Positions 46,981 to 57,725 of a stretch of DNA of 64,000 nt are shown in pieces. The notes beneath the pieces were generated by a model. It was not told the DNA's origin. It was given only the letters and a program-made list of their open reading frames with translations, and searched no databases. Source of the DNA: Brachionus manjavacas (lineage: Eukaryota > Rotifera > Eurotatoria > Ploima > Brachionidae); assembly GCA_019054805.1 (NCBI GenBank), contig JAHQIY010000004.1, positions 2,294,001 to 2,358,000 of the forward strand, given 5' to 3'. Each line of letters starts with the position of its first letter. The stretch's first letter is position 1. A program made the translations under genes and the position numbers.

Positions 46981-49900
46981 TTACATATTAATTTTAAAAG
47001 CATTTATAATCCAACTGAACAAAAAGCAGCTTGCGTAAATTCGGAATCAAAAGACATTGTAAAAAATAGTATTATAGATACAATGGCTTTTGTGAAGGGA
47101 AATTGCAATAAATAAACAAGAATTTACAATAAATTATAAAGTGTTAGATACAACATCTTTATCTTTTGCGGCTATTAGAGGAAGTAATACTTTTGACTGG
47201 CTGATTTTATAATATTCTATATTTTCGTTTTCCTCATTTTTCCGGAAATTCACGAATTTTTCGAAAATGTCTAAATGAAATAAAAATTAAAGAATCTAAA
47301 ATTTTAAAAGTAAAAAAAATATATTAATTGATTTTCAAAAAAATAAATTTAATAAGCCATATAATAGATATTTAATAAATTATTCGTATCTTTTGAAAGA
47401 CATTCTGAAGCTATTTAAAGATAATATTTGATGACAACTTACTTATTTTGTTTCCTTTAATTTCTGTTTGAAAAACTTAATTGTCTCCATTGCGTTTCCA
47501 ATTAAAAACGGGACGTTTCACTTTTGCAAGAACCACTGTAGTTCAAGAACGTTTTCTGGGTTTTAATCCAAAAAATTCAATTACAGCAACAACAATACAA
47601 GGTAAATCAACAGGTATGTGCCCATGCCATTAAGACCGATTATTGCTTCATTTATTTAATTTAATAAAATAATTATTACAAGTTAAAAATAAAAATTTAT
47701 AAATTTGTCTAAAAAAAAAATTATTTAATAAAGCAAAACATTGAAATATTCAGATTAAATTTTTTGAATTTTTTTACAAATTCTGTAAAAATCAAATTGA
47801 TATTATTATATATAGAAAGCTTGAATGTTGCAAACTTCAACATTGACCTCTTGATCAAAAGCCATTCATCAATTATGCATAAAAATATTCAATTTTTTTT
47901 TAACCATTGGCTGTATTGACATTGGATCAATCAGATTGTCACTTTTCCTCAAATTATATTTTAAATTCCTTGAGTCATTTTTGTTTAATTTCATTCTTAA
48001 ATTTTCGGGCGAATTATGGAAAAAATCGTTATAAGAGCAAAAGATAATATTCTATTAAGAATTCTATGCTGAAAAGCAATTAACCCATATTTTTCAAGAA
48101 AATTATTAATATCATTGAAGTTATCAACTTCAAATTTAAGTTTAAATAATTTAAAGATTGATAAATATTAACTTTTAGCAAGTTTAATTATTGCGTTTTT
48201 TGAAAAATAACACAAAAATAAGGCAAAATAAATGTCTTAAAAAACTGAATTTTGACAGAATAGTCCTAAACAGTTTTTTGTTTACAACTAATGAGATACT
48301 ACAGGCAAGCTTTGAAAAATTAAGATTTTAATCAATCCTATAACCTAAGAGACTTAATTCATCCACGACTTGTATATTTTCATCTAGAGAAAAAGATAAA
48401 AATTTTCTTTTTTTAATCTAAAATAATTTTTCATGCATTGAAAATGAGATGATGAAGTCATCGATTTTAGCTTGACTGAGATATAACATCTAGTAGATGG
48501 ATATGTTGGAAATATTTTAGAAAATTTGAAAGGCAAATATTCTTATTGATTTCAAGAAAAAAACTAAAATATAAATATCTATCAAGCTTTTTTTTATTAG
48601 ATTATTTATTATCTAAAATGACTTTGAGTAGTAAAGCTCTTTCGCCATTGTTAATAAATTTTTAAAAAAATTTTAATTAAAAAAAGGTATTAGAAAGTTA
48701 GCACACTTTGGAGAGAAAAAAAAAGAGAGAAATTTTAGGTACCATAAAAAGTCAATCGTCCATTGGAGCAGCTCTTTTGAAACTTGGCTCAAGAGGATTT
48801 TGGAATTGGACTTCTTGAGCTTCCAATGAAGGCATTAATATTTTCATGTATAAGGGAAGTGGTCAATGGATCAAATCCTTTGATCTATCAAGCTATTTAA
48901 CTTTAAACATTTTAATTTGATTTCATATTCCTAATATGGGGCTGAATAGAAGGCTAGTGCCTTTCCTGTTCTGGATATCCATCCAAAAATTTTTTTAAAA
49001 AAGTTGTTAATCACTTTATAATTAATCAAGTATTTTTTTAATTCAATTAATCAACAAACTATTTTAGGCACATTTCCTATGTTTATATCATTCTATGTTT
49101 TTTTTCCATGTTTATTAATTATCTATGCTTTTAGTTTTTCTATATTTCAATACAGTGCCATTTGTTTTTACCATTGCCGAGTCTGGTGTAAATTTTAAAT
49201 TAAAAAAATAAACAATTAAATCTTTTTTAAATTTTTTTGTAAATAAATTTTGATATTTTATTATAGGAATCCTCTATACTAAAAAAAGTTTAAAGTTGGA
49301 CTGTTGAGATTTATGATCCTTTAATTTATTTTGAGAACTTAAAATTGAGGATTTATTTTTTTAAGACTGCTCAAATTAAGGATGATAAAAATTAGAAATT
49401 TTAATTTAGATGCTAATAATAAGGACCTGGTATGGCAAAAATTGAAAGAATTCAAGTTCAGATTAAACCTTTTTTAAATCTATTAATTTTTTTTCAACTG
49501 CCTAAAACCATTCTCAGTAATTATTATAAAATATTTATGATAATTTTATAAAAAATCCAAAATTTTTTAAAAATATCAAAATACAAAGACACTTCTGGGT
49601 GCTTCTCGAGTGAAATTAAAACAATCGTTTTTCATACAACAACCTGAATAAACCTATTTTTTTTTTATTTATTTCTACTAAGAACACGTACTATAAATAT
49701 AAAAATCAGAAAACGTAATGGAATTAAATAACAAATTGTTCAAAAACTAAACTTATTTTGAGAGAGTAATTTTATATTTTAAAAAACTAAATTTAAAAAT
49801 TATAATTTATAAACTTTTCTTTTAATCCAGCATAATAAATGATGGTTTTATCAGATTCATGTGATAATTAATTGGAACCACTCTTGATAAAATCCTGACT

Positions 49901-50200
49901 CTAAATACCTTAGATTCAAAATTCTTTATCAAGCCCAAGTTTCAATTAAAAGTTTAAAAAAAAATTCTCACGATAAAATTTAAGTTTGGTTTTGAGCAAA
50001 AAATGATCATCAATATTTCTCTATGAAATTAGAATTCTTCAAATTTGTCAACTTGTCAAAAATTTCATATTCAAATGAGACGTTTCATTTTACCTAATTA
50101 TCATTTGAAGTGCTACATTCACCTCTTGATATCTAGTAAGACTTTTCGTAAAAAAACTTATAAATTATCCTTTATTTAAATCATTAAAAAAAATGATTTT
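46981..50200. other. Gene desert with two repeat traces
   Basis: AT-rich. A stretch at about 47812-47880 (GAAAGCTTGAATGTTGC, CCTCTTGATCA) recurs inverted at about 61140-61205. A LINE-like CAGCCCCAT tail on the minus strand lies at about 48940-48985. Some weakly coding-like frames near 47470-47600 and 48755-48900 show no domain. Confidence 0.4.
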
Positions 50201-50212
50201 TTTTTAGAAATT

Positions 50213-50242
50213 ATGAACTTTATTTTTTTATCGAAAAAATAA
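50213..50242 (+). promoter_or_regulatory. Nine-codon upstream ORF abutting the RmlC-RmlB start
   Basis: An ATG at 50213 opens a frame of nine codons whose TAA (50240-50242) ends exactly one base before the main ATG at 50243. Just upstream, at about 50196-50206, a T tract followed by TAG resembles a 3' splice acceptor. If a transcript begins there by cis- or trans-splicing, the uORF would be in the leader and could lower translation or allow termination-reinitiation. The arrangement is directly visible; the function is inference. Confidence 0.35.
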
Positions 50243-51850
50243 ATGGATTTGGTTAATGGACAAGCCAGTAATAGACAAGCTATTCTAGGCGATTGCTTTT
50301 TGTTATGGTCGGAAAAAAGAGCTTCTCAATACGAGACCAGCACCAGCCTTGAGTGTCATTTGGACCGGGTCAAAATAGTCCACTCTGAATCTAACGTTCT
50401 CAATGGTCTTAACTTTTCATCAAATTCAGACCAATTTGTTTCATGTGTTTATGGTCAAGTTTACTTTGTTATTGTTGATTTACGACCAGACTCACCTGCC
50501 TATTTAAAGTCAAAATGGGTACAACTATCATCATGCCAAATTGGTCAAATTTTTATTCCGGCTTTTTACGGCTTTGGTTATTTTTCGCCTGCAAATTCCG
50601 TTTTATATTTTACACAAAATTCAGACATAGATTTTTATGGTTTGAGCATCGAGGATAAAAATCTAAATTTAAGGATTCCATTTTCGAATTATTTACAGTC
50701 TGAGCAAGACTTGGCCAGACCTGGTTTGGAAGAAATCCGCCAACTCCTCTCTCAGCACAAAATAAATGATGTCTATAGGAAAATTTTGAGCTATCCTAAT
50801 GGGTTAAGCACTTTATGCAACTATGAGAAAAGAGTTTTGGTGACTGGCGGTGCTGGTTTTATCGGAAGCCATGTAGCTATTTTGTTAACTCAAAAATATC
50901 CCACATACAAAATAGTTGTACTAGACAAACTTGAAGAATGCTCGAATATGAAAAATTTGAGTGAAATTAAAAACTTGTCAAATTTTAACTTTATTAAAGG
51001 AGACATTTGTAATTTTGAAGAGTTGGGAAAAATTTTTTCTCAATTTAAATTTGAGTATGTTGTTCATTTCGCAGCCCAGACCCATGTTGATATATCCTTG
51101 GTGTTTCCATTGAAATTTTCCAAAACCAATGTACTGGGCACGCACTATTTGCTAGAATGCTGCCGGTTGCATGGCATACAAAAATTTGTCCATGTGTCTA
51201 CTGATGAGGTCTACGGCACCACTGACAAGGTGGCCAACATAAACCAGCCACTTGAGCCTACGAATCCCTATGCATGTTCGAAATTGGCCGCCGAAAATAT
51301 CATAAAAGCCTACCAGAAGTGCTACAAGCTTCCGATTGTAATTACCAGAGGAAACAACGCCTATGGTCCTCATCAATATGTGGAAAAAGTCATACCCAAG
51401 TTTATTACAAGACTTCTAAGAAATAAGAAGTGTTGTATATATGAAAATTGTGATGGAAGTGAGAGGGATTTTTTGTATGTAAGTGATACTGCCGAAGCGT
51501 TTGACTTGGTTTTGCATAAGGGAAAAGCGGGAGAGGTCTATAACATTGGAGCATCACAAAGTGTGAACATAGTTGATTTGGCCAAGAAGTTAATTGTCTT
51601 GATGAACAAGGCGCCAAGAGGAGAAGAGGAAAAATATATTGAGGTGGTGCGTGGACGTCTACTCAATGATGAAAGATACCGGATTGACAGTTCGAAACTT
51701 ATCGAATTAGGATGGAAGCCTAAAGTAGATTTTGATGATGGACTTATAAGGACTATTGAATGGTACAAACAAAATCAAAATTATTGGAAAAATGGTGACC
51801 AAGTTATCGATTTATTTTGTGAGAAAATTACAAAAGATCTTAAAAATTAA
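50243..51850 (+). CDS. RmlC-like / dTDP-glucose 4,6-dehydratase (RmlB) fusion
   Basis: A single exon codes for 535 residues in two parts. Residues about 35-165 follow the cupin order of dTDP-4-dehydrorhamnose 3,5-epimerase: GLN at 55-57 where the family has GLH, VYGQVYFVIVDLR around 69-81, then IPAFYGFGYFS at 105-115 where the family has IPEGFAHGF. Both motif histidines, including the catalytic base, are therefore replaced, so this half is probably not an active epimerase. Residues 196-535 are a short-chain dehydrogenase of the RmlB type: NAD-binding GGAGFIG at 202-208, HFAAQTHVD at 275-283, catalytic TDE at 320-322, YACSK with Y343 and K347, RGNNAYGPHQYVEKVIPKF at 369-387 and RDFLYVSD at 408-415. 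RGRLLNDERYRID near 470-482 resembles the eukaryotic TGDS/RHM class. The dehydratase half should convert an NDP-glucose to its 4-keto-6-deoxy form, the entry to deoxysugar (for example rhamnose) synthesis. No pathway partner lies nearby. Confidence 0.9.
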   Translation: MDLVNGQASNRQAILGDCFLLWSEKRASQYETSTSLECHLDRVKIVHSESNVLNGLNFSSNSDQFVSCVYGQVYFVIVDLRPDSPAYLKSKWVQLSSCQIGQIFIPAFYGFGYFSPANSVLYFTQNSDIDFYGLSIEDKNLNLRIPFSNYLQSEQDLARPGLEEIRQLLSQHKINDVYRKILSYPNGLSTLCNYEKRVLVTGGAGFIGSHVAILLTQKYPTYKIVVLDKLEECSNMKNLSEIKNLSNFNFIKGDICNFEELGKIFSQFKFEYVVHFAAQTHVDISLVFPLKFSKTNVLGTHYLLECCRLHGIQKFVHVSTDEVYGTTDKVANINQPLEPTNPYACSKLAAENIIKAYQKCYKLPIVITRGNNAYGPHQYVEKVIPKFITRLLRNKKCCIYENCDGSERDFLYVSDTAEAFDLVLHKGKAGEVYNIGASQSVNIVDLAKKLIVLMNKAPRGEEEKYIEVVRGRLLNDERYRIDSSKLIELGWKPKVDFDDGLIRTIEWYKQNQNYWKNGDQVIDLFCEKITKDLKN

Positions 51851-51877
51851 CCTCTCTTACTATTTAATTATTATTTT

Positions 51878-51902
51878 AATAAATACATATGACAAAAATA
51901 AA
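51878..51902 (+). promoter_or_regulatory. Possible poly(A) signals of the RmlC-RmlB gene
   Basis: AATAAA occurs at 51878-51883 and 51897-51902, 28 and 47 bp after the stop. The position fits, but the hexamer is common in this sequence. Confidence 0.4.
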
Positions 51903-52180
51903 AGTTCTTTTTTTTTAAATAAAAATAATTATAAATTTTTATTGTCTTTTCCTCTAAACAAACCATTTTTTTAGTTAATGGTTTGTTTACCTTTTAAAAC
52001 TCTTTTCTTTCATAATTCATCAAAATTTAATTTTGATTGTTTATAGACCTTCGAACTCATTTGAGCCTTTTAGAATAATTCATTTTTAAATTTTTACAAC
52101 AAAATATAAATTAATTTTGTTTTTAAATTTTATTATTAAAGATTTAATTTTCTATCTTCTTCAAGATTTTAAGCATAGTA

Positions 52181-53122
52181 CAGTGCCGGAAATTAACTTG
52201 TCACATCATATCATATGATTTCATTTGATATCAGATGATATTACCTTGATACAGTCATCCCTCGATAAACCGAACATTAAATATTTCTGAAATTTTCTTC
52301 GGAATAGCGAAATTTCGGATATGCGGTAATCCGAATAATGGTAAAAAGTAGAAAAACTTCGGATTAAGAAAATTTAAACTTTATTTATACGAAAAAAAAT
52401 ACAAAAATAACATTAAGTTTATAATTTTGATTAATTAAATTAAAATTTCTAACGGTTAATAAAATTATATTCTAACAAAAGTATCCAAGCTAGTCTGTTT
52501 TTTGTCCAACTTACAAAATCTCAATTTATTAGTCAATTGCATAAAATGAATAAATTCATCTTCGGTAAAACATTTTTTTTGTTCATTATATTTAATTAAA
52601 TTATCCAAAGACTCGACTAAATCAGAATAAGAAACATTTTTTTAACTTTTGACTTATTAAATAAACAGTTTTTTTTTACTTTTTTTATAATTGAAAATAA
52701 CGTAAGTAATTTTCGAAATGATTTTATAACACTGAAACAATAAAATTATATAAATTTTAGCAGTTTCAACTCAACATTTTTTCTAAATTTTCTTCGGATT
52801 AGAGAATTTCGAATCTTCGGATTAAAGAGTGAAAATAACATGTATTTTACATGTAACAGCTTTTATTTCCTAATTTTTCTTCGGATTTGCGAATTCTTCG
52901 GGATATCGAACTTCGGATTAAAGAGTTTTGACTGTATCAGGTTATATCAGCAAAAAATAATTATTGACATATTTTTACAAATAGAAATTCAAATTTTAAT
53001 TCATCTGATACTATCTGATATCAAATGATAAAAGCTGATAACAGCTGATATGAAGAAAGTTTAAAAAAAAGATATTAAACGACATCAGATGATATGATGT
53101 GACAAGTTAATTTCCGGCACTG
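52181..53122. mobile_element. hAT-like MITE carrying a nested Tigger-like element
   Basis: The ends are CAGTGCCGGAAATTAACTTG and the same sequence reversed; about 40 bp of the terminal inverted repeat match well (continuing GTCACATCATATCAT). The interior is built of TGATATCAGATGATAT words. An exact 8-bp target duplication is not visible. Removing the nested element leaves about 258 bp. The CAGTGC-GG start and GATATCAGCTGATAA words are shared with the element at 10132. Confidence 0.75.
52252..52934 (-). mobile_element. Tigger/pogo-like element, TA target duplication
   Basis: The ends are CAGTCATCCCTCGATAAACC and, reversed, CAGTCAAAACTCTTTAATCC, each next to TA (52250-52251 and 52935-52936). 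The subterminal regions repeat TTCGGATTA words. On the minus strand, about 52630-52468, a frame reads ESLDNLIKYNEQKKCF, then DEFIHFMQLTNKLRF and KKQTSLDTFV. This matches the C-terminus of Tigger/CENP-B-type DDE transposases, which end in 'KKQTSI.DFF'. The 683-bp copy has lost the DDE core and is non-autonomous. It inserted into the older hAT-like MITE. Confidence 0.85.
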
Positions 53123-53555
53123 AAGTTCTTGTACTGTGTTTGAGTACAATCGTGTCCTATTTTTATCAGCAGTGAGAGTTCGAAAATCAAATGCTCCACT
53201 AAGGTCAATGTTCTTTTTTTTGGTTATATTTGTATACGTTCTCGGTAGACTTGAGCTTATTTATTTATTTAAAATATAGTTTGGGATGAAACTTAGTCAT
53301 TCCTTTCAATCATTTGCTTGAATTAACATTTTTAAAAAAAAAATATTTGATAAATTCAGTTTTTTTAAATACAAAGTCTGACTTTTACTTGAATTATTTC
53401 AAATTTTATAAATTTTATTTAATTGTTTTTATTAGTAAAAATAAGTTTTTATCTAATAGTCTACAGACAAAATAATAAACTTTAAAACCTTGGGTCAGAG
53501 ATATTAAAGACTAGTGCCTTATCCAATATTTTGATCTAGTATTCATCAAATTTTA
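53123..53555. other. No gene seen; expected place of an S12 first exon
   Basis: I looked here for an exon coding for a mitochondrial leader ending in a lone A before a donor and found none that is convincing. Confidence 0.35.
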
Positions 53556-53558
53556 AAG

Positions 53559-53797
53559 TGAGGCCAACATTCAAGTTGCGCAAAGAGCACGAGGCTTTGT
53601 TTAAAAAACCACTTTTAGACGGAAAACCACAAATGAAAGGAGTTGTTCTGAAGACAGTGGTCCGTAAACTGAAAAAACCAAATTCTGGCAATCGAAAATG
53701 TGTCATAGTGAGATTATCAAATGGCAAAGAGAAGGCAGCTTATATTCCGGGTGAGAGGCATAATTTACAGGAGCATAACATTGTTCGGGCAGTTTAA
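53559..53797 (+). pseudogene. Mitochondrial ribosomal protein S12 fragment, C-terminally truncated
   Basis: About 78 codons match universal protein S12 of the mitochondrial type: [64 protein letters not shown]12 sits at the decoding centre of the small ribosomal subunit. The family continues for about 35 residues after this point ('L..GGR..D.PGVK....RG.YD'); here the frame ends after NIVRAV, exactly where the CGGA-rich repeat begins. At the left, no ATG precedes RPT: the sequence is AAAG|TGAGG, compatible with a splice acceptor that splits the codon ATG, or with a lost start. It may be an exon of a live gene whose last exon lies beyond a repeat-filled intron, but no such exon was found within 3 kb. 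A truncated copy is more likely. Confidence 0.7.
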
Positions 53798-54682
53798 CGG
53801 AGAATCCGAACGGAGCGGAGACTGAAACGGAGGACCAAAACGGAGCGGAGACTGAAACGGAGGACCAAAACAGAGAGGAGAAATAAACCGAAGAGATTCT
53901 TTAGACTTCTAGAATTTTGCCATCGCTTCTTTGTTTTAAAAAGTTTGGTCAAAAAAGAATAGATTATCTAAATATTTTTTTTAATTTTTTCGTAAAAAAT
54001 AGAAATGACTTTAATAAATTTTTTTTAACACCTAATGTTTTAGTTAATTTTAATTTAACTTAATTTTAAAAGATTGAAACTTAAAAAAAAATTTAATTTT
54101 TAAAATTCTGATTTAAAATTATTAATTTTAACAAGGAAAATTCAAGAGTTGTTTTAGCCATGTGCTTATGTTTGTCAATTTTTTTAATGAAGTAATCAGT
54201 TCGATTCCTAATGTCTTTAAAAATTTCATCATCTTTATTTTGCAAGCTTTGGTCAAGTGCTCAATTTCCGTTGTTCTCTTCGGTTTATTTCTCCTCTCTG
54301 TTTTAGTCCTCCGTTTCAGTCTCCGCTCCGTTCGGATTCTCCGTTACCGTCTCCGCGCCGTTTGGATTCTCCGTTAAAACTCCGTTAAATCCGGAGGCTA
54401 CGTTCTTTACCCGTTTCCGTTGAAGTCTCCGGAATTTTTCTCCGTTCCAACCTTCGTCTCCGATTATTGTGACCGTTTATATATCCGATCCGCAGGAGCT
54501 CAACGTTAATATCTCCGTTATTTTCGAGGTCACCGTTTATTTTTCCGTTTCCGTTTCCGGAACTGTTTTTTTTCTCCGACTCTGGAACCTTTTTTGTTAA
54601 AAATTTCCGCATTCTTTTCCGGCTCCGTGAATCTGGCAATTTTTCTCCGGAGGCCCCTCTGTTCCTCCGGAGGCAAACACTA
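53797..54682. mobile_element. CGGAG-rich fold-back element, right end hAT-like
   Basis: The left arm 53797-53896 and right arm 54276-54346 are almost perfect reverse complements (AACGGAGAATCCGAACGGAG at the outer end). The left arm has an extra tandem copy of a 30-bp unit. The right flank (54347-54682) is dense in TCCG/CTCCGTT words and ends CCTCCGGAGGCAAACACTA, so the reversed terminus starts TAGTGTTTGCC, like the TAGTGTTGG end of the 6962 MITE. A matching left terminus is missing, so the element is truncated or rearranged at the S12 fragment. Confidence 0.75.
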
Positions 54683-54959
54683 ATTGAAATAATAAATAAT
54701 TTTGATGGCATCATGATCAAAATCAAAATTCTTGTCAGCTTCTCACATGTTTAAATGATCTTTTATTTGTTTAAAGCATGGAAACAAATGTGACAAAGAA
54801 ACTTTGTTAGAAAAAGAGATATCAATCGTTCCTTAAAATAAAAAAATATATAATTTAAATTTAAACTCTGCAAATTGATATACCCTATCAAAATGACTCT
54901 ATTAATTTGGTAAGTTTTTCCTCATTATTCCAATCATCTGTTTCGATTCTTTTAAAAAT

Positions 54960-55330
54960 AGAGTCTTTTCATGCTCTAGATGGATTGAAGTTGCTATCAT
55001 TTTTTGTTTAATTTTAATTTACACTTAAATCATATGTTTTATTCCACCTTGTCTGAATATCATGAACAAACTTTAAATTTGGCTCATTATTATAAAACTG
55101 TTTGGCTCTGAAAAATTCAGTTGACGATAATTTATTTAGCAGAAATATCAAATCTTTTCGATTGATTTTTTTTTAAATCATTTTCCACTATTTGAACTAT
55201 TAGATTCACAATGTGAGTCGCATATCGAACATGAAAAGCATTTTCCTGGTTAGAACAAATTAATTCTACCACTAAAACCACATTTGAGCATTATTACTTG
55301 TAAATTAATGAAACTAATTTTATTTTTCGA
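54960..55330 (-). pseudogene. hAT transposase relic
   Basis: Minus-strand pieces read FHVRYATHIVNLIVQIVEND, then after a frame change LNKLSSTEFFRAKQFYNN and LKFVHDIQTRWNKTYDL. This is the hAT order 'C.AH.LNL.V...', '...SP.R...F', 'D..TRWNST'. TRWNKTYDL is the most diagnostic part. Several stops and at least one frame change are present. It is an immobile remnant of an autonomous hAT element, possibly of the group that mobilised the MITEs here. Confidence 0.7.
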
Positions 55331-55954
55331 AATATTCTAGCATCTTTAAAGGAAAAATAAAATAAAATTAGCAAATTAAACTCTAAAACTTTATTCCAAT
55401 GACGTCCAAATATCAGATGGTAAAATTTTTAATTCGTTCTTTATTGTTAAACTTTCTATTATTAGCGAACAGTTTTTCTTTCACGAAGTATATAACGTGG
55501 ATTTAAAGCAAAGGTAAATTTTTAAATTTTTGTATCGTCTGCTATTCAAAATGACTGGAAATTCTAATCAAAGAATTCATAAAGAGCTAAGAAATTTTTT
55601 TTTTGGTCACTAAAATTTGTCTTTAAATTCTTAGAGCTTGTTGTTCCTTTAGAGTTATCTTAAATTACTTTTTTATGAATCTCATGAACGTTGACTAGAT
55701 GGTGAGCCTACTTGAACTTGTTTTGCTTGTGCAATCGTTTATTTGGAAAATGATGTGATTTAATTTTCTGTGTTTGAATTACAAAATGTATCCAATGTTG
55801 AAATAACATTGAAAAATTGCGATGTTTAAAATATTTTTTTCAGTTTCAAAAAAAATAGTAATTTTAAGTTAAAATTGCAAGCATTTTCATTTTTGAGATT
55901 CAACTCTTTGGTGAAAAAGAATGAGTTTAATTTTTGTTTGGAAATTTAAAAATT
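55331..55954. other. Gene-free; short direct repeat at 55794-55870
   Basis: The string from AATGTTGAAATAACATTGAA to ATTTTAAG at 55794-55870 recurs in direct orientation at 59535-59609, next to the other arm of the inverted duplication. Otherwise nothing is recognised. Confidence 0.5.
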
Positions 55955-56785
55955 TTAATCAATTCAGTTATTTATTTCTTAGCGAGCAAATGCTCCTTCA
56001 GATTAAAAACACATCAAAAAACAAAAAAAAAAGCTAAATATTATAAAAAAAAATAGACAATGAATAAAAAAAAAAAAAAAAAAAATTCATTCAGATAAAA
56101 GTTTATATTCAATCGTTGAAAAACTGGGTCTATTCGGTTGGGTAAATCAAAGCTCACTTATTATCCGAAAAATTCTTGTTCTCAGATTATTTGAACTATT
56201 GTTTCACCCAATTCTTTAATGAAATGGCTTAGCATTTGCTCTGATCTGGTTGACTTGTTATTATCTTTTCAACAATCCCAAATATCCAAATGCGATTTTA
56301 CTTAAATCTTTGCCTTTCAGCATAAATAATAAAAATTAAAGAAAATTAAAGTTAATTTTTCACCCTTCTAGTTTTTGACTTTGGGAGACATAGATCCATC
56401 TATTTCGCAAAATTTACCTACTCCGCCAAACTCTAAATTTTCAAATGTGTAATTATTTTATTTATCTTATTTTTTATCATTATATTTGCTTTTATCTAAA
56501 TAGATGAAAAAAATTCAAAATAGCTGAAAATTTTTAGATTAGATCAACTAATAGTTCATAAAACCTGAGAACAAGAATTGTTCCAGTAATAGGTGAACCA
56601 TAGTTTACTTAAGCGACTATACCCGAAAAACTTTGTTTTCTTCTTATAAAATTTTGACATAAGTGATAATTTAATTTCTTTTGGTGCATTTTAACAAATA
56701 CTTTATTTGTAAAAAAAGGAAAACAGAGCGTAGATAGTCTTTTAAACTACAAATATTATCATTAAGGATCATCATTTTACAAACC
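55955..56785 (+). repeat. Left arm of an inverted duplication flanking the scramblase gene
   Basis: It matches 59614-60597 in reverse orientation over most of its length, with indels and point differences. The arm includes the GCTCCTTCAG repeat, the 499-bp element at 56126-56624 and unique-looking flanks on both sides (for example GATCGTAGATAGT-type and GGATCATCAT strings). The shared flanks show it is a segmental duplication, not two independent insertions. The spacer between the arms is about 2.8 kb. Confidence 0.75.
56126..56624. mobile_element. Non-autonomous DNA transposon, 8-bp TSD GAAAAACT
   Basis: The ends are GGGTCTATTCGG and, reversed, GGGTATAGTCGC, with longer subterminal inverted repeats around ATTCTTGTTCTCAGG and TGAACTATT. 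The identical 8-mer GAAAAACT flanks it at 56118-56125 and 56625-56632. The GGGTCTATT start and TTCACCTATTAC words relate it to the element at 14163-14630. It is non-coding. Confidence 0.82.
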
Positions 56786-57720
56786 CAAAGTCAAAATTTA
56801 TAAAAGAAAAAAACAAAGTTTGTTTAAAATTGCACGACATGATATAAATTTGAAATTCAGGAAGATTTATTTCACTTAAAGATAATATTTTATTATATGA
56901 TAACGCCGTCAAGTCTAGCATATCATTTAACTAACGCGCACTAGTTCCTTCCACCTTTTTTTATTGTATACTTCTTCTATTTAAATTTTTCATTGTAATT
57001 CTATTTAAATTGTAATTTTATTTGATTTGTAATCGTATTTAAACTGTAATCTTTTATTATGTAATATTACATAATAAAATATTCTATTTTTGTATTCTTG
57101 CATATTTTTCCTTTGTAAAATTCTTGTACACAATACTTACTTAATTCCACAGAATACTTTCTTAGATTAAATTAAACAATGACTCTTACTGAACTAAAAA
57201 AAAAAAAATATGTATTTGTCTATTATTTTCCATCTTTTCTGCGCAATTTCGGCTACCATAGATGTCCTCCTAGTAGGTCATCTCCGCAAGCTTGCTGTAG
57301 CTTATTCTTATTATTATTACATCCGGTTGTGATAGCCGGTTTAGATTTTAACCAATTTATTTAATAACCGGTCCAAAACAAGCTTATACCGGTGTGTAAA
57401 TAGTGTTTGCAAAATATAATTTTAAAAAAATTTTGTCAATTTTATTTAAAAGATAGTTCGAAAATCTTGTAATATTAGCAAAAATTTTAAATGAAAAAAA
57501 AATTCCAAATAGTAGTGGTAGTTCTTGCTGCGACACCTAACATGCTTCTTGCAATCATAATTATATAATTAGAAAATTTGATTTAATTTTAAGTTTAAGT
57601 TTCTAAACTTATTTTAGTTAAATGAATTTTAAAAATTTTTGACTCAATTTTAAAAAAATTCCTAGAGTTTTAAATATTCGATGAATTTAATTAATTGAAA
57701 AAATAAATTAATTAATCTGA
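56786..57720. other. No gene recognised
   Basis: AT-rich. A less AT-rich patch at about 57240-57400 (CATAGATGTCCTCCTAGTAGG, then two ACCGGT-type words) may be a repeat tail; its frame from 57179 shows no domain. Confidence 0.4.
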
Positions 57721-57725
57721 ATTTG

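Noticed and set aside
53797-54682. The S12 fragment as cargo inside a complete hAT element with a left end near 53511 (TAGTGCC)
   Set aside because: The bases after TAGTG do not match the reversed right terminus, and the 8-bp flanks differ.
54385-54726. Arg/Asn-rich minus-strand frame of 113 codons
   Set aside because: Translation of the TCCG-rich right half of the CGGA element; no domain, and the composition follows the repeat.
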